DNA from: a virus
Reading direction: 5' to 3' (one strand)
Length of the DNA stretch: 35,194 nt
IMG/VR virus record: IMGVR_UViG_3300043219_000028
Span: 1 to 35,194 of that record
The notes beneath the pieces are model-generated. The model had not been told where the DNA came from. It was given only the letters and a program-made list of their open reading frames with translations, and did no database searches. The number at the start of each line of letters is the position of its first letter. The first letter of the stretch is position 1. The position numbers and the translations under genes are program-made. Positions 6,506 through 13,396 of this stretch are shown here, one piece after another.

Positions 6506-7906
6506 ATGGACAAAGGAAAAATACAACCACAATCAATAGAGATAGAACAAGCTATCCTAGGCGCAATCCTAGTAGATAAAGAAGCGATTAATGAAGTAGG
6601 TGACATACTTGTATCGGAAATGTTTTATTATCCCGCAAATCGGCTTATTTACGATGTGATAATAGAACTACATTCTACTAGTTCAAATATAGACTTATTA
6701 ACTATTGCTGATAAATTAAACGCCAGCGGAAATTTAAAGCTAGTAGGCGGTGATATGTATCTCATGGACTTAATAACAAATGTAGCCACGACATCACATA
6801 TAGAGTCACATGTAGAAATATTAACACATAAGTACGTACAAAGGCAATTAATACAGAAATCTACAGAAACAATTAACAACGCTTACAATGACGAGGTAAA
6901 CGCAAACGAGTTATTAAGTAGAGCTTATAATGGTTTAAATAGTATTTCCGAAAAGTCCGTTAGAACACAGGACGCTTCATTAGCTGACTTAATCGACAAT
7001 CAAATTGAGCACGGGCAAATGATCCACGCAGGAGAAGTAAAAGCAGGCATACCTACACCAATCCATAAGTTGACAGAAAAAACAGGAGGTTGGAGAAACT
7101 CGGAATTGATTATATTAGCTGCACGTCCTGGAATGGGAAAGACTGCGTTTGCTGTTAGCTGTGTATTAGAAGCTGCAAAACTCGGAATCCCTGCAGCGTT
7201 TTTCTCGTTGGAAATGTCAAAGGAGCAATTAACTGATCGTATTTTATCAATGGAAGCTAGGGTTGAAAGTGATAGGTTTAATATTAGAGGCTTAAACGAT
7301 CATGATGTTGCACAAATAAGTACCGTAAAGAACGAATTAAAATCATTACCGTTGTATATTGATGATGGTGCAAGTTTAACTATCACACAGTTTCAAGTCA
7401 AGGCTAAGAGACTTAAAAACAAGTACGATATTGGATTTATAGTTGTTGATTATTTGCAATTAATGAGTGGTGAGGGTAAAGGAACGAATCGAGAGCAAGA
7501 AATAAGCAAGATTTCACGAGGCTTAAAGATGGTAGCAAAGGAATTAAATATACCTATCATGGCATTATCTCAATTATCGAGAGCAGTTGAAACAAGGGGA
7601 GGAAGTAAACGCCCGTTATTATCTGATCTTAGAGAATCTGGAGCAATAGAACAGGATGCAGACGTAGTAATGTTTCAATATAGACCAGAGTATTACGGTC
7701 AAACAGAATGGGAAGAAGAATACAACCGAGAACCAACAGAGGGCGAGTGCGAATATATCGTAGCTAAGAATCGAAAAGGTGGTTTAGTAAGAAATAGAAT
7801 GAGGTTTGAAGGTAGATTTACATTGTTCTCGGACTTGGAACCAGAAGAGTGGCAGACTTGCGAAAACACAGAATTAACAAACCCATCACTAGACCAAGCA
7901 TTTTAG
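6506..7906 (+). CDS. dnaB: Replicative DNA helicase, DnaB family
   Basis: 466 aa, close to the usual DnaB length. The N-terminal domain (about 1-150) begins PQSIEIEQAILGAILVD. The RecA-like domain carries Walker A ARPGMGKT (206-213), SLEMSKEQL (234-242), Walker B VVDYLQL (313-319), the sensor-like MALSQLSR (352-359), and SDLRESGAIEQDADVV (373-388), all diagnostic. The hexameric helicase unwinds the phage fork on the lagging-strand template and recruits primase. No separate primase is visible in the window, so the host enzyme is probably used. The start is ATG 5 nt after the preceding stop. Confidence 0.95.
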   Translation: MDKGKIQPQSIEIEQAILGAILVDKEAINEVGDILVSEMFYYPANRLIYDVIIELHSTSSNIDLLTIADKLNASGNLKLVGGDMYLMDLITNVATTSHIESHVEILTHKYVQRQLIQKSTETINNAYNDEVNANELLSRAYNGLNSISEKSVRTQDASLADLIDNQIEHGQMIHAGEVKAGIPTPIHKLTEKTGGWRNSELIILAARPGMGKTAFAVSCVLEAAKLGIPAAFFSLEMSKEQLTDRILSMEARVESDRFNIRGLNDHDVAQISTVKNELKSLPLYIDDGASLTITQFQVKAKRLKNKYDIGFIVVDYLQLMSGEGKGTNREQEISKISRGLKMVAKELNIPIMALSQLSRAVETRGGSKRPLLSDLRESGAIEQDADVVMFQYRPEYYGQTEWEEEYNREPTEGECEYIVAKNRKGGLVRNRMRFEGRFTLFSDLEPEEWQTCENTELTNPSLDQAF

Positions 7907-7940
7907 AAAATAGAAAACAAATCATTTAAAAAATAATATT

Positions 7941-8306
7941 ATGGATAAAGAACTAAACTATAAAATGAATAAAGACAGGATAAACGAACAATTCTATATA
8001 GACAGAAAAGGAATTATTAAAAAATATACAGGAGACATGTATAAGGAGGTGATTAGTTTTCATTATGAAATATCATTATCATTATTTCCAAATATTAAAT
8101 ATCCTGATTCTCCTGACGATCACGCACTCATGAAAGGACTTGTGTTAGTTGGGAGTAGCGTATATTCTGGAGCTATAATTAAAAAAAGACCTACTATTTC
8201 TCAGGTAAAAAAACTTAAAGAACTTAATTTATATGATTGTCTTTGTTTTGAACATAATAATTATTGGATAAATTTTGATAAATATCAATTACTAATGAAA
8301 AAATAA
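7941..8306 (+). CDS. Hypothetical protein, 121 aa
   Basis: ATG follows AAAAATAATATT. The protein is a basic alpha/beta mix with central SYEI/SLSLFPNIKYPDSPDDHA and a C-terminal ISQVKKLKELNLYDCLCFE. No family is recognised. It is the first of a run of small genes after the helicase. Confidence 0.72.
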   Translation: MDKELNYKMNKDRINEQFYIDRKGIIKKYTGDMYKEVISFHYEISLSLFPNIKYPDSPDDHALMKGLVLVGSSVYSGAIIKKRPTISQVKKLKELNLYDCLCFEHNNYWINFDKYQLLMKK

Positions 8307-8310
8307 CAAC

Positions 8311-8427
8311 ATGAAACACAAATTAATAATAACAGACAAGAACAACAAAACAGTATTCGAAACAAAGCAAAAAGAGATTAAGAACGAAGCCGAGTTAAAA
8401 AGAATATTGAAGAAATATACGGAATAA
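8311..8427 (+). CDS. Very small basic protein, 38 aa
   Basis: ATG follows AAATAACAAC, 4 nt after the previous stop; it ends at TAA 8425-8427. It is lysine-rich (MKHKLIITDKNNKTVFE, ending ELKRILKKYTE), with a strand followed by a helix. Codon use is like its neighbours. Support is only from spacing and the start context. Confidence 0.5.
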   Translation: MKHKLIITDKNNKTVFETKQKEIKNEAELKRILKKYTE

Positions 8428-8442
8428 CAACATTTTAGTAGG

Positions 8443-8469
8443 TTGGTAAGTTAAATTAAACTATCTTAG
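8443..8469 (+). promoter_or_regulatory. Candidate promoter upstream of 8492 gene
   Basis: TTG (8443-8445), 16-nt spacer and TATCTTAG (8462-8469), followed by CAATG. The -7 box is identical to that at 4517; the spacer is a few bases shorter than the usual 19-21. It would drive the block 8492-9958. Confidence 0.45.
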
Positions 8470-8491
8470 CAATGAATTTAAAACTAATATT

Positions 8492-8752
8492 ATGAGCAGA
8501 GAAGAATTAAAAGAGTTAGGATTTGAAGAAATACCGCATTTTACGGTTATGAATAACTTAATCTATCAAATAAGAAGACATAGGCACTTTTCAATAGGAT
8601 GTCTAGGCGAGCCTAACGAGGTTATGTTTATATGTCAGAAAGACAGAGATACAAACGATAGAATAATCGATTTAGTTTGTGTTCATAATTACGATTTTGA
8701 CGGATTATTGACTCTTGAAAAAGTAAAAGCACTTATCAAACTTATAAAATAA
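8492..8752 (+). CDS. Hypothetical protein, 86 aa
   Basis: ATG follows AACTAATATT. Starts MSREELKELGFEEIPHFTV and contains YQIRRHRHFSIGCLGEPNEV, then an alternating strand-rich middle and a C-terminal helix (LLTLEKVKALIKLIK). The N-terminal motif KELGF also appears in the gene at 9079. Function unknown. Confidence 0.72.
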   Translation: MSREELKELGFEEIPHFTVMNNLIYQIRRHRHFSIGCLGEPNEVMFICQKDRDTNDRIIDLVCVHNYDFDGLLTLEKVKALIKLIK

Positions 8753-8772
8753 TTAATTTAAACTATAAACAA

Positions 8773-9033
8773 ATGAAAGTAGAAACAATCGAACAAATGG
8801 AAAGTATTTTTGAAAACACAGATAGTAAATGGAAAGGCGACAACGCGTACCAAGGGCTTCAAATATTATCTAAATATACAAATAACTTAATCCAAGGCGC
8901 AGGGCATGACGTAATATGGGCTATGGATATTGACGAAGCTATAAAGGCAGGAATAACAAAAGAGGACGTTACTAAGTTGGCGTTATTAAATTGGATGATA
9001 GAAGATAGTAGTTATTTTGCATGCTTCGTTTAA
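8773..9033 (+). CDS. Conserved phage hypothetical protein, 86 aa
   Basis: ATG follows ACTATAAACAA. The pattern NAYQGLQILSKYTNNLIQGA, then GHDVIWAMDIDEAI, then KLALLNWMIEDSSYFACFV resembles a small protein seen in many unrelated phages, ending in a characteristic ACFV. The biochemical role is not known to me. No membrane or signal sequence. Confidence 0.72.
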   Translation: MKVETIEQMESIFENTDSKWKGDNAYQGLQILSKYTNNLIQGAGHDVIWAMDIDEAIKAGITKEDVTKLALLNWMIEDSSYFACFV

Positions 9034-9078
9034 ACCAATTAAACAATAAAGAATAAACCTAATTAAAAACAAAACAAG

Positions 9079-9306
9079 ATGATTAAAACAGAATTAAACC
9101 AAGAGAAAGAAGTAAAAGAGTTGGGATTTCCTAAGTTGATGGTAAGTAAAGATGGTTCATGTATTATTTTAATGATTAGACATCAAGCAGGAACTGTAAT
9201 AGTAGGAAATAATATTCATGATACGGGTTATTTTTGCAGCGTATGGGCGTCAGGTGATTTCAAAGACTACAAAGGAACAATAACACTAAGCAACGAACTA
9301 GAATAA
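9079..9306 (+). CDS. Hypothetical protein, 75 aa
   Basis: Start context AAACAAAACAAG-ATG is shared with the next gene, suggesting related leaders. Starts MIKTELNQEKEVKELGFPKL; the rest is beta-rich (CIILMIRHQAGTVIVGNNIH). Not recognised. Confidence 0.7.
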   Translation: MIKTELNQEKEVKELGFPKLMVSKDGSCIILMIRHQAGTVIVGNNIHDTGYFCSVWASGDFKDYKGTITLSNELE

Positions 9307-9324
9307 AAATAAAAACAAAACAAG

Positions 9325-9609
9325 ATGAGCGGAGGAAGCCATAATTATTTATACTGCAAAGACAGTGACGAAATACTAAACCATATAAGTGACATAGAAG
9401 GGATGCGCGATAGATTAACCGAAGAAGGATATTTAGACGCAGCCAAGGAAACGGAGGAAGTTATACTTGTTATCAATTCGTTTAACGTAAGAATGCAAGC
9501 AAGATTAAACAGATTAAGTCAAGTATGGCGAGCTGTTGAATGGTGCGATAGTGGAGATAGTGATCCAAATCACATTAAAGAAGAAGTAGAAAAATATAGA
9601 GAATTATAA
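9325..9609 (+). CDS. Conserved phage hypothetical protein (MSGGS type), 94 aa
   Basis: The N terminus MSGGSHNYLYCK and the later WRAVEWCDSGDSD resemble a small protein that recurs in phages of many hosts with the same pair of motifs. The middle is a long helix (IEGMRDRLTEEGYLDAAKET). Start context AAAACAAAACAAG-ATG. Function unknown; the conserved Cys and Asp residues hint at metal or nucleotide binding, but this is speculation. Confidence 0.75.
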   Translation: MSGGSHNYLYCKDSDEILNHISDIEGMRDRLTEEGYLDAAKETEEVILVINSFNVRMQARLNRLSQVWRAVEWCDSGDSDPNHIKEEVEKYREL

Positions 9610-9664
9610 ACCAAGGAAAAGCACCCATCCTTTATTAAACGGGAGCGATAAAACAATAAACAAG

Positions 9665-9958
9665 ATGAACAACGAATTACAAGGATGCCAACCAATGGAA
9701 AGAAAAACATTAATTAATGCATTTGAAAGATTATCAGGTAAATGTAATCAATTAAGAGAAGTCGCAAATTTAACAGACAGGCTCACGGCTAAATTACACA
9801 GAACAGAAGACGAGCCAAGACCTACAGACGAAAAGGTTAAGCAGGAAAATAAACGAATGGATATTGTAGATTTATTTAATTCTATTGCAGATGATATGGA
9901 AATACAAATAAACAGAATAGGATCAAACACAGAGGAAGCAATAAACATCATTGAGTAA
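9665..9958 (+). CDS. Hypothetical protein, 97 aa
   Basis: ATG follows AACAATAAACAAG. The protein is charged and mostly helical, with a linker DEPRPTDEKVKQENKRM between two helical parts. This pattern occurs in other small phage proteins of unknown role. It is the last gene before a 291-nt non-coding stretch that holds a small RNA cassette, a promoter and a palindrome. Confidence 0.7.
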   Translation: MNNELQGCQPMERKTLINAFERLSGKCNQLREVANLTDRLTAKLHRTEDEPRPTDEKVKQENKRMDIVDLFNSIADDMEIQINRIGSNTEEAINIIE

Positions 9959-9997
9959 AATAAACCAAATAAACAGCAGTAGATCAAAATAAAACAT

Positions 9998-10006
9998 TAT
10001 CTTTAC
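9998..10006 (+). promoter_or_regulatory. -7 promoter box of candidate small RNA
   Basis: TATCTTTAC matches TAnnTTTG at all but the last base and equals the box at 11001. No TTG is visible 19-21 nt upstream (the bases there are purine-rich), so recognition may need an activator or alternative sigma. The start would fall near 10012. Confidence 0.4.
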
Positions 10007-10009
10007 ACA

Positions 10010-10092
10010 GCAAAGGTTAGTAAGTTTTACATTTCATAATGTTTAGTTTTAGATTATATCCCTGCTTGATTCATACAAGTGGGGATTTTTTT
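10010..10092 (+). ncRNA. Candidate small RNA, about 80 nt
   Basis: Lies wholly between genes, opens just after the box at 9998, and ends in a strong terminator. A short hairpin ACATT-TCAT-AATGT (10029-10042) precedes the terminator hairpin, leaving a single-stranded 5' part with AAGGTTAGTAAG and a TTTAGTTTTAG stretch that could pair with targets. No ORF with a start fits. The family is unknown. It could instead be the terminated tail of the upstream operon. Confidence 0.5.
10058..10092 (+). terminator. Intrinsic terminator
   Basis: ATCCCTGCTTG (10058-10068) pairs with CAAGTGGGGAT (10076-10086) over 11 bp, two of them G-U, around a 7-nt loop, followed by T through 10092. It ends the upstream early operon or the small RNA. 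Confidence 0.85.
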
Positions 10093-10143
10093 ATATATAT
10101 CTGTATGCTTTTACATAAAATAACATAGTTATATGTATAAAAC

Positions 10144-10174
10144 TTAGTGTTTCATGGTTAATTGTCGTATATTG
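10144..10174 (+). promoter_or_regulatory. Candidate promoter upstream of 10250 gene
   Basis: TTAG (10144-10147), 20-nt spacer and TATATTG (10168-10174). The context TATATTGTAGTC closely resembles TATATTGCAGTC ahead of the minus-strand gene and TATATTGCAGC at 3018. It lies between the terminator at 10092 and the next gene. Confidence 0.5.
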
Positions 10175-10218
10175 TAGTCTAATAGTTTAGATTCTAACGA
10201 ATTAACAAACTATAAGTA

Positions 10219-10231
10219 TGTATCAGATACA
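10219..10231. promoter_or_regulatory. Perfect 13-nt palindrome, candidate operator
   Basis: TGTATC-A-GATACA is a perfect inverted repeat about 45 nt downstream of the -7 box and 19 nt before the start of the gene at 10250. Size and symmetry suit a small dimeric repressor such as the HTH protein at 4008, but nothing in the sequence links the two. Confidence 0.4.
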
Positions 10232-10249
10232 AAATTTAAACTAATCAAA

Positions 10250-10582
10250 ATGGACGTAATACTAATAACAGATGCAGAAGGAGAAAGAGCATACGATAAG
10301 TACGGAGAAGAAATAAAACTAAATAAAATGGAAAACAAAGAACTAATAAAGAAAGCTAAAGAGATTATATTAAAAGGAGCTAAGCAGGTGAATATTGAGT
10401 TGCCTGAGTTTGAGATTGATATTGAATATGATATAAAATTCCTTAGACCAGCAGTAAATAATAAAAATCCTTATGCGTGCCTTAATTCTGCATTTGATTT
10501 CGAAGAAGGGAAACATGATGATGATGCTTTTTGGCGGTGGATTGCTTTATGCGATAAACTACCTAAAACCATAAACAACTAA
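10250..10582 (+). CDS. Hypothetical protein, 110 aa
   Basis: ATG follows AAACTAATCAAA. An in-frame ATG at 10328 (MENKELIKKAKEI) is a possible alternative. The N-terminal MDVILITDAEGERAYDKYG is followed by a helix and an acidic beta-rich part ending DDDAFWRWIALCDKL. No family is recognised. It has its own promoter and a palindrome in its leader. Confidence 0.7.
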   Translation: MDVILITDAEGERAYDKYGEEIKLNKMENKELIKKAKEIILKGAKQVNIELPEFEIDIEYDIKFLRPAVNNKNPYACLNSAFDFEEGKHDDDAFWRWIALCDKLPKTINN

Positions 10583-10603
10583 CAATCAACAACTAAGTCA
10601 ACA

Positions 10604-10676
10604 TGCGCCACGGGCAATATAATGCTAATTAACATGTATATTAACTAATAAATAGCAACATACTGCCCACAGCGTA
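10604..10676 (+). other. Intergenic RNA hairpin
   Basis: Arms 10612-10627 and 10653-10668 pair at 13 of 16 positions (GGGCA with TGCCC, TAT with ATA, TGCTA with TAGCA). Outside, TGCGC (10604-10608) pairs with GCGTA (10672-10676) with one G-U. The loop contains TTAA-CATGTATA-TTAA. There is no T-tract. It resembles the hairpin at 3579 in placement (leader of a small gene) and GC-rich arms. Confidence 0.45.
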
Positions 10677-10698
10677 GAGACAATAAAAACAAAACGAT

Positions 10699-10845
10699 AT
10701 GAACCATTACGAAATAGAATACGAATACGGAGACGGATTTACAGACGGAATAATTTACGAAGGCGAAACAGTTATTGACGCTATAAACAGTTATATTGAA
10801 GATAATGGACAAATTCATGATATAGTTTGTGTAACCCTAGTTTAA
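10699..10845 (+). CDS. Small acidic protein, 48 aa
   Basis: ATG follows AAAACAAAACGAT and the gene ends at TAA 10843-10845. It starts MNHYEIEYEYGDGFTDG and ends HDIVCVTLV, acidic and beta-rich. The leader repeats the AAAACAAAAC pattern of the genes at 9079 and 9325. Not recognised. Confidence 0.6.
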   Translation: MNHYEIEYEYGDGFTDGIIYEGETVIDAINSYIEDNGQIHDIVCVTLV

Positions 10846-10902
10846 GAACAGCAGCAATACATAAGGCAAATGAAATATTTAATAATTTAAAGTAAACGAG
10901 AT

Positions 10903-10977
10903 ATGAAAGAATATACAGGAATAGAATTAATATCAGTAGAGGAGATGCTAGAAATATTAGAACGAATAGATAATTAA
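10903..10977 (+). CDS. Possible micro-ORF, 24 aa
   Basis: ATG after AAACGAGAT; the peptide MKEYTGIELISVEEMLEILE continues RIDN. It is one amphipathic acidic helix. Codon use fits the genome and the spacing is sensible, but the length gives little statistical support. Confidence 0.3.
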   Translation: MKEYTGIELISVEEMLEILERIDN

Positions 10978-11026
10978 ACAACACTTAAATAATAAAAGAC
11001 TATCTTTACATAGAAAAACAAAACAC

Positions 11027-11512
11027 ATGCTAGAAGATATTTGCAAAAAAGATAAGTATTGGAGAACAACAGCGACGTTTATATGTAAAAACAAAACTAT
11101 TGCAGACGATCTAGTCCAGGATATGTATTTAAAAGTTAGCACGATTACAAAGCCTATAAACGATTATTATATTATATTGATAATACGTAACCTTTGGATT
11201 GACATGTGTCGTAAAAAAGGTACTACAGTTGATATAGATAGCCTTTACTACATAGAAGACAAAGAGCATACATTTGAACCAGATGATTACGAAGCGAAAC
11301 TATTAGATAAAGCGAGTAGTCTAAAGTATGTTCAACAAGAATATCTAAAAGAAAGCTTTGACAGAACGCTTAGACAGATTGGAGAGGAGTATAAAACTAA
11401 TTATGGTTTTGTATATCGAGAGTTGGACAAGGCAAGAAAGGAGGTGTTAGGATCTGATTACGCTGAGAAGTATAATAATAAAAGATTGAAGTATAGAAAA
11501 CCTAAAAAATAA
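11027..11512 (+). CDS. Sigma-70-like RNA polymerase sigma factor
   Basis: 161 aa, short like ECF sigmas. The region 2 pattern is visible as ADDLVQDMYLKV (26-37) followed by YIILIIRNLWIDMCRKKG (48-65). A region-4-like helical part (about 105-142, FDRTLRQIGEEYKTNYGFVY then ELDKARKEVLG) would contact the -35 element. It lies directly ahead of the terminase and structural genes, so it is a good candidate for switching host polymerase to late genes. A box TATCTTTAC (11001-11009) lies 18 nt upstream of its start. Family call is moderately strong; target promoters are inferred. Confidence 0.72.
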   Translation: MLEDICKKDKYWRTTATFICKNKTIADDLVQDMYLKVSTITKPINDYYIILIIRNLWIDMCRKKGTTVDIDSLYYIEDKEHTFEPDDYEAKLLDKASSLKYVQQEYLKESFDRTLRQIGEEYKTNYGFVYRELDKARKEVLGSDYAEKYNNKRLKYRKPKK

Positions 11513-11515
11513 ATC

Positions 11516-11851
11516 ATGGGAGCAGTTTATAGATGTGTAGAGCCAAGAAAACAAAAAGGTAGATATATTTATAATAGAGATAGGTTACATAAAGTTGGAT
11601 GGAAACCAAAGCATAAACTAAGATACAGAATATTACAACGAGAATTTATAAACATTATGAAACATCAAGAAGCAATAGATATACTAGATAGTATGGTTGA
11701 CGCAATAACCAACTACGAGTTAGATGAGATTTGGTGTAGCCGTGATATTTATGATGCCTTAGGGTTAAAAGAATACAAAGGATTTAAAATACACACTAGT
11801 CCTTTACTGCCTAAAAAAGGATATGCAGCACAGGGTAAATTATACTTTTAA
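11516..11851 (+). CDS. Hypothetical protein, 111 aa
   Basis: ATG lies 3 nt after the sigma-like gene, so co-expression is likely. The basic N-terminal half (GAVYRCVEPRKQKGRYIYNR) is followed by a helical part (KHQEAIDILDSMVDAITNYE) and a C-terminal KGFKIHTSPLLPKKGY. No family is recognised. It could be a sigma partner or simply the last early gene. Confidence 0.7.
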   Translation: MGAVYRCVEPRKQKGRYIYNRDRLHKVGWKPKHKLRYRILQREFINIMKHQEAIDILDSMVDAITNYELDEIWCSRDIYDALGLKEYKGFKIHTSPLLPKKGYAAQGKLYF

Positions 11852-11870
11852 ATAACAATAGAACAATTTT

Positions 11871-11902
11871 AAACGTTTTAAATCTGAGTTGAATATTCAA
11901 CT
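11871..11902 (+). promoter_or_regulatory. Late-gene control region: AAACGTTTTAA motif and 16-nt palindrome
   Basis: AAACGTTTTAA (11871-11881) recurs at 13382 and 25907, each ahead of a structural gene. Six bases on, AGTTGAATATTCAACT (11887-11902) is a perfect palindrome ending 11 nt before the terS ATG. Together these could be the late promoter and operator, or an mRNA hairpin over the terS leader. No standard TAnnTTTG box is clear. Confidence 0.45.
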
Positions 11903-11913
11903 TTATATCAACC

Positions 11914-12180
11914 ATGGGAAGTGTAAAAGATAACGGAGGGAAGAGAGAAGGTGCAGGACGTAAGCCAAAAGCAGACGAGGACAAGCTTATACAAAAGTTA
12001 TCCCAATTAGATGACAAGGCTTTTAAATGCCTAGAGGATGGAATAAAAAGCGGCAACTATCAGTATTGGAATAAGTTTATGGAGTTTAGATACGGGAAGC
12101 CGAAGGAAAGAGTAGACGTAACTACGGGGGGTGAAACTTTAAACATACCAATTATAAATTTTGTAAAGTCTGGATCTTAA
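11914..12180 (+). CDS. terS: Terminase small subunit (probable)
   Basis: 88 aa. The N-terminal GGKREGAGRKPKADEDKLIQ is typical of small terminase subunits in Bacteroidota phages, with a basic arm preceding a helical DNA-binding part, then LDDKAFKCLEDGIKSGNYQY. TerS recognises the pac or cos site and hands DNA to TerL. It is shorter than many TerS proteins. The next frame, TerL, overlaps its stop. Assignment rests on the N-terminal motif and on being directly upstream of TerL. Confidence 0.7.
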   Translation: MGSVKDNGGKREGAGRKPKADEDKLIQKLSQLDDKAFKCLEDGIKSGNYQYWNKFMEFRYGKPKERVDVTTGGETLNIPIINFVKSGS

Positions 12181-13363
12181 TTCTAAATATAACAACCTTT
12201 TTACTGCTGATTGTAGATACTTTATAATCACAGGCGGTCGTGGTTCTGGTAAGTCATTCGCAGTAACAGTATTTCTAACCTTGCTTACAATGGCGAAAGG
12301 GTTTAGAATACTGTTTACTCGTTTTACAATGAAGTCTGCACACTTATCAATTATTCCTGAGTTCCTGGAGAAGATTAGCTTACTTGGATTAGACAGTATA
12401 TTTAACATAAACAAAACGGAAGTAGTTAACACCTCAACTTTATCAGATATTATATTCAGTGGTATTAAAACGAGTGCCGGAAATCAAACAGCAAACCTTA
12501 AATCATTGCAAGGTGTTAGTACATGGGTTTATGATGAGTGCGAAGAAGAACAAAGCGAAGATAGATTTGATACAATTGATTTATCTATTAGGCAAAAAGG
12601 AATTAAGAACAGAATCATTTTAATACTTAATCCTACAACAAAAGAGCATTGGATATACAAACGATTCTTTGAGCAACGAGGCGTAGAGGGTGGATTTAAC
12701 GGTATTAAAGACGATGTGTGTTACATACATTCAACCTACTTAGATAACAAAGAAAACCTTAGTAAGAGTTATTTAAAACAGATTGACAACATAAGAATAA
12801 ACAACCCTAAAAAGTACAAGCATAAAATAATGGGGGGATGGCTTGATAAACAGGAAGGTGTTGTATTTGAAAATTGGGAGTACGGAGAATTTAATCCAGA
12901 TAGTTTACAAACGTCTTGCGGTATGGACTTTGGATTTAGTGTTGATCCTGACACATTGACTGAGGTTGCAATTGATAAGGCTAAGAAGATAATATACTTA
13001 AAGCAACATATTTATCGCAACAGATTAAAGGTTGATGATTTGGCAAAGTTGATACTTGAAAAGGTAGGTAATAAGCTTATAATATCAGAGGTTGATCCTA
13101 GGCTGGTCGATGATTTATACAGTCGTGGGTGTAATATCCAGCAACATAAGAAAGGTAAAATAGAAGTAGGTATTACCTTAATGCTAGAGTACAGGCTAAT
13201 CGTAGAACCAAACAGTATTGATATAGGTAAGGAGTTAAACAACCATGTGTATTCCGATAAGAGTAGCAAACTATATGTTGATGATTGGAATCACGCAATA
13301 GACGGATCACGATATAACATCGAACATCATTTACTAGGTAGCTACGGAATAGAAATAAGATAA
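12170..13363 (+). CDS. terL: Terminase large subunit, non-canonical start
   Basis: The frame opens after a stop at 12164-12166 and has no ATG, GTG or TTG before Walker A GGRGSGKS; the first conventional start codon, TTG 12281, is downstream of it. CTG at 12170 would give 397 aa and the N terminus (M)DLNSKYNNLFTADC, as in related terminases. Numbering from there: Walker A 22-29, Walker B YDECEE (about 121-126), coupling motif ILNPTT, and nuclease acidic residues D253 (GMDFGFS), D309 (EVDPR) and D378 (HAIDGSRY). It is a PBSX-type motor-nuclease that packages DNA into the prohead. It overlaps terS by 11 nt. A +1 frameshift from terS or a sequencing error are the alternatives for expression. Confidence 0.9.
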   Translation: MDLNSKYNNLFTADCRYFIITGGRGSGKSFAVTVFLTLLTMAKGFRILFTRFTMKSAHLSIIPEFLEKISLLGLDSIFNINKTEVVNTSTLSDIIFSGIKTSAGNQTANLKSLQGVSTWVYDECEEEQSEDRFDTIDLSIRQKGIKNRIILILNPTTKEHWIYKRFFEQRGVEGGFNGIKDDVCYIHSTYLDNKENLSKSYLKQIDNIRINNPKKYKHKIMGGWLDKQEGVVFENWEYGEFNPDSLQTSCGMDFGFSVDPDTLTEVAIDKAKKIIYLKQHIYRNRLKVDDLAKLILEKVGNKLIISEVDPRLVDDLYSRGCNIQQHKKGKIEVGITLMLEYRLIVEPNSIDIGKELNNHVYSDKSSKLYVDDWNHAIDGSRYNIEHHLLGSYGIEIR

Positions 13364-13381
13364 ATAACAATCAACAAAATA

Positions 13382-13396
13382 AAACGTTTTAATTAC
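13382..13396 (+). promoter_or_regulatory. AAACGTTTTAATTAC motif, copy 2
   Basis: Sits directly against the ATG at 13397, and the same 15 nt occur at 25907-25921, 2 nt before an ATG. Such identity in a non-coding leader suggests a conserved signal. Being adjacent to the start codon, it is more likely translational or an operator than a core promoter. Confidence 0.45.

Noticed and set aside
9620-9646. GCACCC/GGGAGC partial hairpin before the gene at 9665
   Set aside because: Only five pairs with a mismatch and a 14-nt loop; too weak to call.
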